Shown: in pieces, positions 1-6,230 of the stretch
Layout: every line of letters begins with the position of its first letter
Numbering within the stretch: the stretch's first letter is position 1
Assembly: GCA_964523875.1 (NCBI GenBank)
Contig: CAZGAS010000057.1
Span: 1-6,747 of the forward strand
Length of the DNA stretch: 6,747 nucleotides
From: JAUVHV01 sp964523875
GTDB lineage: Bacteria; Omnitrophota; Gorgyraeia; JABMRG01
Reading direction: 5' to 3'
Made by a program: the position numbers and the translations under genes
Notes under the pieces: model-generated
What the model saw: the letters and a program-made list of their open reading frames with translations, nothing else
Told to the model about the DNA's origin: nothing
The model's database searches: none

Positions 1-99
1 TATTTAACCTTAATCTAATTAGTAGCTGTCCCTAATAACGCTAATAACGGTCCCTAATAACGTAATAATGAGCCATGCTGGTAGCGCAGGAATGCCGAA
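1..99. repeat. AT-rich edge with short direct repeats
   Basis: This stretch lies downstream of the propeller gene's stop and holds no gene that I can support. GTCCCTAATAACG occurs twice (28-40 and 50-62, period 22), and its core CTAATAACG occurs three times (32-40, 41-49, 54-62). CTAATTAG at 15-22 is a perfect 8-bp palindrome. The string CTGTCCCT at 26-33 recurs in both arms of the large hairpin at 6247-6305, so this may be the edge of the same kind of dispersed REP-like element. The element would be cut by the window end, so its type is inferred. Confidence 0.5.
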
Positions 100-1734
100 C
101 TAATCTTTTGCATAGCTTGACAGGTACCCTCCGGTAAGGCCATCTATATTAGCTGTAAGCTCATCAAGGCGTAGTTGTTTAAGGGCTCTCTTGCTACTAT
201 CCTCTGCTGAATTCTGCATGAGTTCTGCTTGAAGCCTCTTTCTCGCAAAATAGAGCTTTGTCACTTCATCAAGTACATCATTTCTAAGTTGAACCATAAG
301 GCGAGAACGTACATCTATATTGGCCTGGTCGTCATTCCAAATAAGCTCTCCCAAATCCCACGAGAGATCGACCCCCCAATCAAAACTCCTGTCTCGCGGG
401 CCTTCAATATAGAAGTCAGGATCATTGGTCCCTCCCCTGTCAAGATCTATGGTCCTGTCTATATCCCTGTCAAGACTAAGGCTTACCTTCGGCAGTAATG
501 CCTTGTTCTTAGCGGACTTGCGCATCCATTTTATCTTATCAGGAGATACCTCAGCGTAATCAATGGCAGCCTGCTGCACCTCTAATATACCGGGTTCTTT
601 ATTGTTGATAGCTCTATTGCCTTGTCTGTCACCCAAACTGATGCCAATAGGCACCTTATCTAACGCAGCCTTGAATAATCCCCTATCTGTCGCGGCATAG
701 ATAACCCCCTGGACGGAAGAGGCATCTATCATATTTATTCTTAAGGTAGTTAACCCGCTTGAGTAATCTCTCCAAATACTTGATTTAGCATTATACTCGA
801 ATATACCTTTCCTGGTTACAGAGAATATCCTTTTGCTGGTTTCGAGGATAAACTCTACCTGCCTGGTTAATAGCCCTTCGCTGGTAATCGCCTGCCAATT
901 CCGTTTTCCTAACATAGCGTAATAGAGGCCGTAATCAGTAGCAAGATATACTCTCTTATCATCAATTATCATATAATTAAGTTCGCAACATTCTTCTTCA
1001 TTATCATTATTATCACTGTATTGCTCTGATCCTCTCTCATTACGTGCCCTTACAACATATATTCTGTCCCATGAGATATAATCTCTCTGTGTATAATAAA
1101 GGCCGTCATCTACACATACATAGAGATAATCTTCACCTATCGCAATGGAATTTATCTGTTTATTAATAAAGGCATCTTCTGTATTCCAATTCTTTGCCTT
1201 ATCATGGCTTGTAAAAAGCCCTCTTTTTGTGCCTATCAGCATCATCTCGCTATCCGGGCTGATACTGATACAGCTTACATCCCTCTGTAGGTCATCCATA
1301 CCTTTAAAAGCTCTATGCCAGGTTCCTCCTTCATCCTGACTCACATACAATCCATCAGATGTAGCAACAAATATTTTAGAAAAGTCGTTCGGACAAGAAG
1401 AGATAAAGTTTATGCCCTTTCTCTCCCCCTTTAGTGTCAATACCCTTGTCCAATTCTTGCCTGCGTCTATACTCTTATAGATACTCCTGCCACCTCCTGC
1501 ATAGACAATATTCGGATTGGACCTAATCACATGTAGTGCTGTAACTATAGATTCGACTATGCCATTATCAGAACTCTGCCATAAAAGCTCTTCATCCGCA
1601 AAACTTACTAAAACAGGTAAAATAAAAGTAACCAAAGATAAGAGAGCCATGATCCATTTTTTAAGTTTTAAAAATTTGGGATCTATCCTACTGCCCTGTT
1701 TCTTTTTAGTGCACTTACTCTTTTCCTTTTCCAT
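100..1734 (-). CDS. exported seven-bladed beta-propeller protein (Asp-box) with C-terminal TolC-like half-repeat
   Basis: A 544-residue exported protein, role unknown. The start at 1734 is chosen because AGGAG sits 7 bases upstream; the longer frame to 1809 has no ribosome site and runs through the promoter. A lysine-rich n-region and hydrophobic stretch (about 28-45) end in SFA|DEE, a signal peptide with probable cleavage after residue 46. Seven repeats like 'VYAGGG', 'IFVATSDGLY' and 'IYAATDRGLF' begin near 77, 121, 165, 203, 262, 303 and 344, one per blade. Asp-boxes SIDAGKNW (88-95) and SQDEGGTW (132-139) are canonical; SHDKAKNW (176-183) is degenerate. An acidic insertion with a CC pair sits near 240-252. 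Residues about 382-506 read helix, strand (LLPKVSLSL), strand (DWGVDLSWDL), long helix, the order of one TolC/OEP half-repeat. The product is probably periplasmic or outer-membrane associated. Propeller and export calls are firm; the TolC relation is inferred from pattern. Confidence 0.85.
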   Translation of the reverse strand: MEKEKSKCTKKKQGSRIDPKFLKLKKWIMALLSLVTFILPVLVSFADEELLWQSSDNGIVESIVTALHVIRSNPNIVYAGGGRSIYKSIDAGKNWTRVLTLKGERKGINFISSCPNDFSKIFVATSDGLYVSQDEGGTWHRAFKGMDDLQRDVSCISISPDSEMMLIGTKRGLFTSHDKAKNWNTEDAFINKQINSIAIGEDYLYVCVDDGLYYTQRDYISWDRIYVVRARNERGSEQYSDNNDNEEECCELNYMIIDDKRVYLATDYGLYYAMLGKRNWQAITSEGLLTRQVEFILETSKRIFSVTRKGIFEYNAKSSIWRDYSSGLTTLRINMIDASSVQGVIYAATDRGLFKAALDKVPIGISLGDRQGNRAINNKEPGILEVQQAAIDYAEVSPDKIKWMRKSAKNKALLPKVSLSLDRDIDRTIDLDRGGTNDPDFYIEGPRDRSFDWGVDLSWDLGELIWNDDQANIDVRSRLMVQLRNDVLDEVTKLYFARKRLQAELMQNSAEDSSKRALKQLRLDELTANIDGLTGGYLSSYAKD

Positions 1735-1777
1735 TTCCTTTCTCCTTTCTTCTTCTTTAATTTGTGTAGAAAAAACA

Positions 1778-1806
1778 CTTATATCATTAATTTGATGATT
1801 TGTCAA
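1778..1806 (-). promoter_or_regulatory. sigma70-type promoter of the propeller gene
   Basis: Read on the minus strand, TTGACA (1806-1801) is followed by a 17-base spacer and TATAAG (1783-1778). The -35 is perfect and the -10 matches five of six. Transcription should start near 1771, giving a leader of about 37 bases that ends in AGGAG and the ATG at 1734. The promoter lies within the longer open frame beginning at 1809, which argues against that start. Confidence 0.75.
1783..1799. promoter_or_regulatory. 17-bp imperfect palindrome, candidate operator
   Basis: On the minus strand this reads ATCATCAAATTAATGAT. It is symmetric about its central base, with five matching outer pairs and two matching inner pairs, and only the sixth pair from each end fails. 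It fills almost exactly the spacer between the -35 and -10 of the leftward promoter, where a bound repressor would block RNA polymerase. The divergently encoded XRE-cupin protein is the obvious candidate ligand, which is inference. Confidence 0.5.
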
Positions 1807-1865
1807 CATAAATTTTATTAAAAATCAAATTCATAAGTTGTTTTTGCGGTTTCATCAAATTTCAC
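1807..1865. promoter_or_regulatory. shared divergent control region with ATCAAATT repeats
   Basis: These 59 bases separate the two TTGACA -35 boxes. ATCAAATT occurs on the plus strand at 1824-1831 and 1854-1861, and a third copy lies on the minus strand at 1796-1789 inside the leftward promoter. The longer string TCATCAAATT is shared between 1852-1861 (plus) and 1798-1789 (minus), making a 10-bp inverted repeat across the region. AT-richness raises the chance of coincidence, but the placement suits regulator half-sites. Confidence 0.45.
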
Positions 1866-1894
1866 TTGACATCTCAATACTTATCCGTTATATT
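1866..1894 (+). promoter_or_regulatory. sigma70-type promoter of the XRE-cupin/two-component operon
   Basis: TTGACA (1866-1871) is followed by a 17-base spacer and TATATT (1889-1894). The -35 is perfect and the -10 matches five of six. The expected transcription start, about 7 bases past the -10, falls on or within a base or two of the A of the ATG at 1901. The mRNA would then have essentially no leader. Confidence 0.7.
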
Positions 1895-1900
1895 ATTAAT

Positions 1901-2452
1901 ATGAATATCGCGAAAAAGATACGCGCTCTACGCAAAGAGATGAAGATGACACTTAGGCAACTCTCTGAAGCAAGCAATGTCGCTCTTGCCACCTTAAGCA
2001 GGATTGAAACAAACAAGATGATAGGAACTATAGAATCCCACCAATCAATCGCTTCCGCGCTCGGCAAGAATCTGTCACAACTCTATAGCGATACAGATAT
2101 CGAGGAGAACCCTGTTGAATACCAACCAGTAAAGAATCGCACTGACCGCTTTCTTCATAATGATAAAGCATCTTGCTATATGCTTACTAATAAGGTTCTC
2201 TCCAAAAAGATGATGCCCCTAATGTTAAAGATAGCGCCTGGAGGCAAGAGTACGACAGAAGAGCTTCCAAGAGAGACTGAAAAATTCATATATCTGCTAA
2301 AAGGTAAACTTACCATAATAACAAGCAATCAGACACATACCCTAACAAAGGGTGAAACATTATATTTCGACGCTTCCTCTGCTCATTACTTTAAAAACTT
2401 AAGCGCCGAAGAAACTCAGGCAATATGTGTTGTTACCCCACCTGCTTTATAG
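1901..2452 (+). CDS. XRE-family transcriptional regulator with C-terminal cupin domain
   Basis: A 183-residue cytoplasmic DNA-binding regulator. Residues about 4-62 form an XRE helix-turn-helix, with 'MTLRQLSEAS' as the first helix of the motif and 'VALATLSRIETNK' as the recognition helix region. A linker leads to a cupin barrel at about 108-178. The metal-binding histidines of cupin motif 1 are missing ('PGGKSTTEELPRETEKF'); motif 2 keeps one histidine and the asparagine ('GETLYFDASSAHYFKN'). It is therefore probably a ligand-sensing or structural cupin, not an enzyme. The ATG at 1901 is chosen because the promoter lies within the upstream extension to the TTG at 1838. No Shine-Dalgarno is present. 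It is first gene of an operon with the response regulator and kinase, and lies opposite the propeller gene. The ligand is unknown; autoregulation is inferred. Confidence 0.88.
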   Translation: MNIAKKIRALRKEMKMTLRQLSEASNVALATLSRIETNKMIGTIESHQSIASALGKNLSQLYSDTDIEENPVEYQPVKNRTDRFLHNDKASCYMLTNKVLSKKMMPLMLKIAPGGKSTTEELPRETEKFIYLLKGKLTIITSNQTHTLTKGETLYFDASSAHYFKNLSAEETQAICVVTPPAL

Positions 2453-2456
2453 GAGG
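2451..2456 (+). promoter_or_regulatory. perfect ribosome binding site overlapping a stop codon
   Basis: AGGAGG begins within the TAG stop (2450-2452) of the XRE-cupin gene and stands 7 bases before the ATG at 2464. It settles the start of the receiver gene in preference to a frame beginning at 2425, and links its translation to that of the upstream gene. An ATG at 2459 lies in another frame. Confidence 0.85.
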
Positions 2457-2463
2457 TTATGTT

Positions 2464-2823
2464 ATGAAGAGCGACAAAATACTTATATGCGATGATGAAA
2501 AAGGCGTTCGCGAATCACTAAGGCTTATACTCTCTGATAAATATAATCTCCTGTTTGCAGAGAACGGTAAGAGCGCGATAGAGATACTTCAGGATAACCC
2601 AGATATAAAGGCCCTGCTTCTAGATATTAAGATGCCGGGGATAAATGGTATGGAGGCGCTAAAGCAGATAAGATTGCAAAACAATGATATAGTGATTATA
2701 GTGATTACCGGTTATCAAAGCGTTGAGACCGCGTCACGGTCTATCAATACAGGCGCGACTTATTACATAACAAAGCCTTTTGAATCAAAGACCATAATTG
2801 ATACTGTTAAAAAAGCCATCTAA
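2464..2823 (+). CDS. single-domain response regulator (receiver only)
   Basis: A 119-residue CheY/Spo0F-like receiver. The key residues are present: acidic pair D10-D11 (ILICDDE), phospho-acceptor D54 (LLLDIKMPG), switch T82 (VITGY) and K104 (ITKPF). Y101 stands near the usual aromatic switch position. The protein ends just after the last helix, so no DNA-binding, AAA+ or enzymatic output domain is present. The gene starts 11 bases after the XRE-cupin stop and ends 5 bases before the kinase, so kinase and receiver are almost certainly partners. The output is either a protein contact or onward phosphotransfer to a protein encoded elsewhere. Which of these applies cannot be read here. Confidence 0.93.
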   Translation: MKSDKILICDDEKGVRESLRLILSDKYNLLFAENGKSAIEILQDNPDIKALLLDIKMPGINGMEALKQIRLQNNDIVIIVITGYQSVETASRSINTGATYYITKPFESKTIIDTVKKAI

Positions 2824-2828
2824 TCATT

Positions 2829-4403
2829 ATGAGCCTCTACTACATAACCTCTCTGCTGACATCCATAACGTCTCTTGGTTTAGGGTTCTTTGTATTCTTT
2901 AAGAACCCAAAGAACCGGCTTCATTGTTCCCTATTTCGCCTCAATGCGGTTGTTGCCCTGTGGAGTTTCTCTCTATTTCTTCACTACATAGCAAAAGACC
3001 ACTCTTCTGCTATGATAACACTATATATGCTCCATAGCGCTGTGGTCTTTATACCAGCCTGCTACCTAGGATTTGTAACGGACCTCCTAAATATAGATAA
3101 AAGAAAGATTATAAAGACAGCGTATGTCATCAGCATAATATTTCTATGCCTAAGCTACACCCCTTATTTCATAACAGGCATAAGGCCTAAGCTCTTTTTT
3201 AGTTTCTACGCGACTGCGGGGCCATTGTACGCGCTATGGATAGCAGCTTATCTTGCGATCGCAGGTTATGGCACCTATCTGCTCATCAGCAATTATGCCT
3301 GCTCCTCACCTATCAAAAAGATCCAGATAAGGTATGTCCTTTTCGCGTCCTTAATCGGATTTACAGGGGGCATGACAATCTATCCCCTCTTTTATGATAT
3401 ACTTATACCGCCATGGGGCGAACATATCATATTTCTTTATCCTATAATATTCGCTGTAGCGGTCCTGAAGCATGATGCCCTTGAGCTTAATATAGTGATA
3501 AGGCAGACTCTCATCTATTCGGTCTCCATCCTCCTAATAATGCTCGTGTATCTTGTAACAGTTTTATTATCGGAAAGGCTCTTGCGTAACGCGTTAGGGT
3601 ATCAATCGATATGGGTTACAGTGGCAGCTGCGGCAGGAATAGCACTTCTCTTTAACCCGTTAAAGAACAGGGTCGAAGCTATTGTTGAAAGATTTTACAC
3701 ACGCAACACGTATCAAAAACTCCAGAAAGAGCTAATTGAATCGGATAAGTCCAAGGCCCTCGCGCAACTCGCGGCAGGCCTTGCACATGAGATACGAAAC
3801 CCCTTAACCGCTATAAAAACCTTTAGCGAATTTTTACCTCAAAAATATAATGACAAGGCCTTTAGGGATAATTTCTCACAAATAGTCAGAGCTGAGACAC
3901 AAAGGATAGACTCTCTGGTAAGCCAACTGCTCGAATTCGCGAAACCATCTGCCTTAAATATTAAGCCTTGCGATATCCATGAAGCCCTGGACTATACCTT
4001 AAGCCTGCTCTCAGGAGATATCTTGAAATCTGAGATAAAAATTACAAAGAACTACGATAAGGCCCGTGATACCGTAGCCGCGGACCAGGAGAAACTCAAA
4101 CATATATTCTTTAACCTGATAAGAAACAGTATAGAGGCTATAGATAAGAATGGCAGGATTATTATCTCGACAAGATTATCAGGAAATTATTTTAACATAG
4201 AGATAAGCGATAATGGGTATGGAATCAAGAAAAAGGATTTAAACAAGATATTCGAACCTTTCTTTTCTTCTAAGGAGAACGGCACAGGGCTCGGGCTTTG
4301 TGTGGTTCAGGGCATCATTGCCGAACATGGGGGAAATATCTCCGCTAAAAGCGCTCCTGGGGAGGGTACGACCTTTACCGTGTCTCTGCCATATAAAAGA
4401 TAA
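2829..4403 (+). CDS. membrane sensor histidine kinase with N-terminal 7TM-type domain
   Basis: A 524-residue polytopic inner-membrane kinase. Residues 1-275 hold about eight or nine hydrophobic segments (near 4-24, 38-54, 62-84, 97-114, 130-153, 168-188, 198-213, 227-247 and 261-276). The following 'FNPLKNRVEAIVERFYTRNTY' resembles the linker of kinases with the N-terminal 7TM sensor module. The HisKA box is LAHEIRNPL with phospho-acceptor H320. The ATPase domain has an N-box (N429, N433), a G1-box DNGYG (461-465), an F-box FEPFF (475-479) and a G2-box GTGLGL (485-490). All motifs are intact, so it should be active. No PAS or GAF domain is seen. Its ATG lies 5 bases past the receiver's stop without a clear Shine-Dalgarno, suggesting coupled translation. 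The general build recalls the kinase of exosortase-linked PrsK/PrsR systems, but nothing here shows that link. The stimulus is unknown. Confidence 0.94.
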   Translation: MSLYYITSLLTSITSLGLGFFVFFKNPKNRLHCSLFRLNAVVALWSFSLFLHYIAKDHSSAMITLYMLHSAVVFIPACYLGFVTDLLNIDKRKIIKTAYVISIIFLCLSYTPYFITGIRPKLFFSFYATAGPLYALWIAAYLAIAGYGTYLLISNYACSSPIKKIQIRYVLFASLIGFTGGMTIYPLFYDILIPPWGEHIIFLYPIIFAVAVLKHDALELNIVIRQTLIYSVSILLIMLVYLVTVLLSERLLRNALGYQSIWVTVAAAAGIALLFNPLKNRVEAIVERFYTRNTYQKLQKELIESDKSKALAQLAAGLAHEIRNPLTAIKTFSEFLPQKYNDKAFRDNFSQIVRAETQRIDSLVSQLLEFAKPSALNIKPCDIHEALDYTLSLLSGDILKSEIKITKNYDKARDTVAADQEKLKHIFFNLIRNSIEAIDKNGRIIISTRLSGNYFNIEISDNGYGIKKKDLNKIFEPFFSSKENGTGLGLCVVQGIIAEHGGNISAKSAPGEGTTFTVSLPYKR

Positions 4404-4408
4404 AAACC

Positions 4409-5001
4409 TTATGCCGCGGTTGAAATTGCCTTGATATTTTCTGCTCGCCTATATAGATTCACTACCTGCCCTTTTACGGCCTTAAAACTTTTTGCTAGCG
4501 TACTTAAAGATAACTTTTCTTTTAGAATGATCTTTTCTAATCTTTGCACGTATGTTCCTATATCATTAAATTCTAATGCTGCTGTATCCTGCAAAAACCC
4601 CCTTCATCAAATCCAGGATGCTATTTAACGTATCTTTACTATAAGGCCCCCTTGCAGTCAGCTTCAGTTTCTCCTTATCCCGTATTCCAAGATCAAGAAG
4701 ATGCAAAACTCCTACTAGGTCACAATCCTTGTCCCGTACGTAAATTCATTATGCTTATATCTATCTTTAAGCCTTTTTCTCTTATGGAGTCAGCAAAATG
4801 TATAAGATATATTGAAGGATGTCCATGTATCCCCAAAGAGCTATCCACAACAACCTCCCGCTCAACAATATTATACCCCCCTGCTGAGGATGCCTTTGAT
4901 GAACAAAAATAGTCAGTTAACTTTTGCCAATCACTGAAATCTTTACCCTCTTTAGCCGTTATAACGTAATCTGCACCAGACTCAATTAGGGTTGATATCA
5001 A
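4409..5001 (-). pseudogene. broken HPr-domain protein (PTS phosphocarrier family), two frameshifts
   Basis: Three leftward frames join into one HPr-like protein. The first (5001-4720) has 'VEREVVVDSSLGIHGHPS', matching the HPr start and active-site loop GLHARPA; the phospho-histidine codon is at 4825-4827 and the usual Arg two residues on is His. The second (4745-4566) continues with 'DKDCDLVGVLHLLDLGI' and 'KLKLTARGP', matching the second half of HPr. The third (up to 4409) adds a helical tail. The first break lies within 4745-4723 (a GGG run at 4733-4735), the second at the G5/T5 run 4593-4602. Both look like a one-base gain. The regulatory Ser46 position reads Asp. About 44 residues before HPr are unrecognised, and the TTG start at 5001 has no ribosome site, so the 5' end may be lost. 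Alternatives are assembly errors in an intact gene. HPr kinship is seen by motif alignment in mind only. Confidence 0.7.
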
Positions 5002-5021
5002 ACTACTATATAATATCTCTG

Positions 5022-5324
5022 CTAAAAAGATAAGACCTGCTGGTAATACCCGATAAGGCTTCGTAATGAATTTACGAATAATACGCCAAAGAGAAGGCTG
5101 ATAATGATTATAGCGATAGATATTATAATCTTATTTTTGCTGTCAAAACGTGGATTAAGCCACAACAAAATAAGCACAAGAGGCCCCGCGCATAAAAAGC
5201 CTATAACAAGCCAATAGGTGCTAAAATACCACTTACCCATTGGTGGCTTATTTAAAAACTCTCCGCAGTGCTTGCATTTTATGGCTTCGTCTTTTATCTC
5301 TTCCGCACAATATGGACATAGCAT
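5022..5324 (-). CDS. zinc-ribbon membrane protein, two TM segments
   Basis: A 100-residue protein. The N-terminus has a zinc ribbon, CPYC at 3-6 and CKHC at 17-20, in the widespread form 'CPYCAEEIKDEAIKCKHCGEFL'. Two membrane helices follow at about 36-56 and 65-84, with a basic loop between them (NPRFDSKNK). The family is common and functionally uncharacterised; zinc or iron binding by four cysteines is the expected property. The ATG at 5324 has AAGGAG 9 bases upstream. That site overlaps the region just past the stop of the preceding gene (5343), so the two are probably cotranscribed. It is the third gene of the leftward cassette. No partner or substrate can be read from it. Confidence 0.85.
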   Translation of the reverse strand: MLCPYCAEEIKDEAIKCKHCGEFLNKPPMGKWYFSTYWLVIGFLCAGPLVLILLWLNPRFDSKNKIIISIAIIIISLLFGVLFVNSLRSLIGYYQQVLSF

Positions 5325-5342
5325 TTAAGGCAACTCCTTTTG

Positions 5343-5534
5343 TCATAACCTGATAATAAAAAAGGTTATAAAGCTTAACAACAGGATTAATAAAAAGGCC
5401 GCTGTAAGGCGTGAATACTTTATATCACTTAAAAAACCTATTTTGCGGTTTAAGAGTTCTCCGCAATATATACACCTCAAGGCATCGTCATCAAGAGTCG
5501 GTTTTTTACAATGCGGGCATAAGTATTCAGCCAT
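5343..5534 (-). CDS. small zinc-ribbon protein with one C-terminal TM anchor
   Basis: A 63-residue protein with an N-terminal zinc ribbon (CPHC at 6-9, CIYC at 21-24), a short linker and one hydrophobic segment (about 43-61) that ends two residues before the C-terminus. It is thus tail-anchored with the ribbon in the cytoplasm. The ATG at 5534 has AAGGAG 8 bases upstream, within the last codons of the preceding gene, and only 3 bases separate that gene's stop from this start. The ribbon resembles that of the next gene, so the pair may have arisen by duplication. No function is known to me. Confidence 0.82.
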   Translation of the reverse strand: MAEYLCPHCKKPTLDDDALRCIYCGELLNRKIGFLSDIKYSRLTAAFLLILLLSFITFFIIRL

Positions 5535-5537
5535 CGG

Positions 5538-6200
5538 CTACTCTCCTTCTCTTCTCGTGCCGCACCGTCCGCAGTTCTTATCGTTTTTTTGATTTTTATA
5601 ATCACAGTTACTACATATCCATGTATCACCCACTGGCTCAGCCCTATCCGCTTTCTTAAGGGTATGGCAATTATCACACTCCGTAAGAAGTTTGCTGTTC
5701 TCTGTACCGCATTTTCTGCAGACCCAATAAGCTGGTGAGGAAGGCTGTCCAAAGCTTTTTCGGTACAACCTTTTAAAGATAGGCCTAAGATATATAAACA
5801 AGATAAGGGTTATAGTAATCGGAATCAGTATAATAAAGACAATCTTCGAGCTGAGATAATAGAGGTAGAGCCACAAAGTAATAGCGATAATACACGCGCA
5901 TACCTTAGCGATCATATCCTCAAGGGTATCCGGCAACAGCCCTCCTCCTCCGATCTCAAATATTATTAAGAGTAAAAGAGCAAATCCGGATAATGTCCCA
6001 AACAACATGAGCCATTTTTTTATAGGTAATTGGCCCCTTTGCGGGCCCGCTTCCTCGGGGGCAAGCTGGTATTGACTATAAGATCTATTCGTATCTCTAT
6101 AATGGCCTTGCGCGTAAAGAGGCGCGGGGGTAAGGAAAAAAGCGAAAACTAGGGTAACCAATAAAAAGAAGCTGTTAAAAATATATGCCGGTCTACTCAT
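5538..6200 (-). CDS. membrane protein with signal peptide and tandem cytoplasmic RanBP2-type zinc fingers
   Basis: A 220-residue protein. The N-terminal hydrophobic stretch (8-26) ends in PLYA|QG, a likely signal peptide cleaved near residue 30. Membrane segments lie at about 62-82, 98-116 and 118-138. A basic stretch after the last one (RPIFKRLYRK) suggests that the C-terminus is cytoplasmic. Two fingers follow the pattern W-x-C-x2-C-x3-N-x6-C-x2-C exactly: W159, C161, C164, N168, C175, C178 and W194, C196, C199, N203, C210, C213. This is the RanBP2/NZF-type consensus, best known from eukaryotic ubiquitin- or single-stranded-RNA-binding proteins and uncommon in bacteria. The ligand here is unknown. 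The ATG at 6200 has only a weak upstream GTGAG. It is the first gene of the three-gene zinc-binding membrane cassette. Confidence 0.85.
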   Translation of the reverse strand: MSRPAYIFNSFFLLVTLVFAFFLTPAPLYAQGHYRDTNRSYSQYQLAPEEAGPQRGQLPIKKWLMLFGTLSGFALLLLIIFEIGGGGLLPDTLEDMIAKVCACIIAITLWLYLYYLSSKIVFIILIPITITLILFIYLRPIFKRLYRKSFGQPSSPAYWVCRKCGTENSKLLTECDNCHTLKKADRAEPVGDTWICSNCDYKNQKNDKNCGRCGTRREGE

Positions 6201-6230
6201 AGATAGCTCACTTTATATACTTTTATGGAT

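Noticed and set aside
430..480. GACAGG-type DNA repeats within the propeller gene as a regulatory or mobile repeat
   Set aside because: They fall in frame and encode the Asp/Arg-rich loop (DRDIDRTIDLDR), so protein composition explains them.
229..1795. Plus-strand open frames opposite the propeller gene (229-498, 1145-1339, 1517-1795)
   Set aside because: The minus-strand propeller frame is continuous with clear repeats across all of them; these are complements of its codons.
4404..4408. Bidirectional terminator between the kinase and the HPr-like gene
   Set aside because: Only 5 bases separate the stops, and I see no stem-loop with a T-run on either strand nearby.
4431..4912. Plus-strand open frames (4431-4628 and 4652-4912) as small genes
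   Set aside because: They lie opposite the broken HPr-like gene, lack ribosome sites and recognisable domains, and read as antisense shadow.
4900..5001. 'GADYVITAKEGK' as a transposase fragment
   Set aside because: It loosely resembles the GADYVLxxKGNQ motif of some DDE transposases, but the following sequence matches HPr and no other transposase motifs or terminal repeats are present.
5411..5752. Overlapping frames at 5411-5659 (+) and 5477-5752 (-)
   Set aside because: They cross the zinc-finger and zinc-ribbon genes in other frames and show no motifs.
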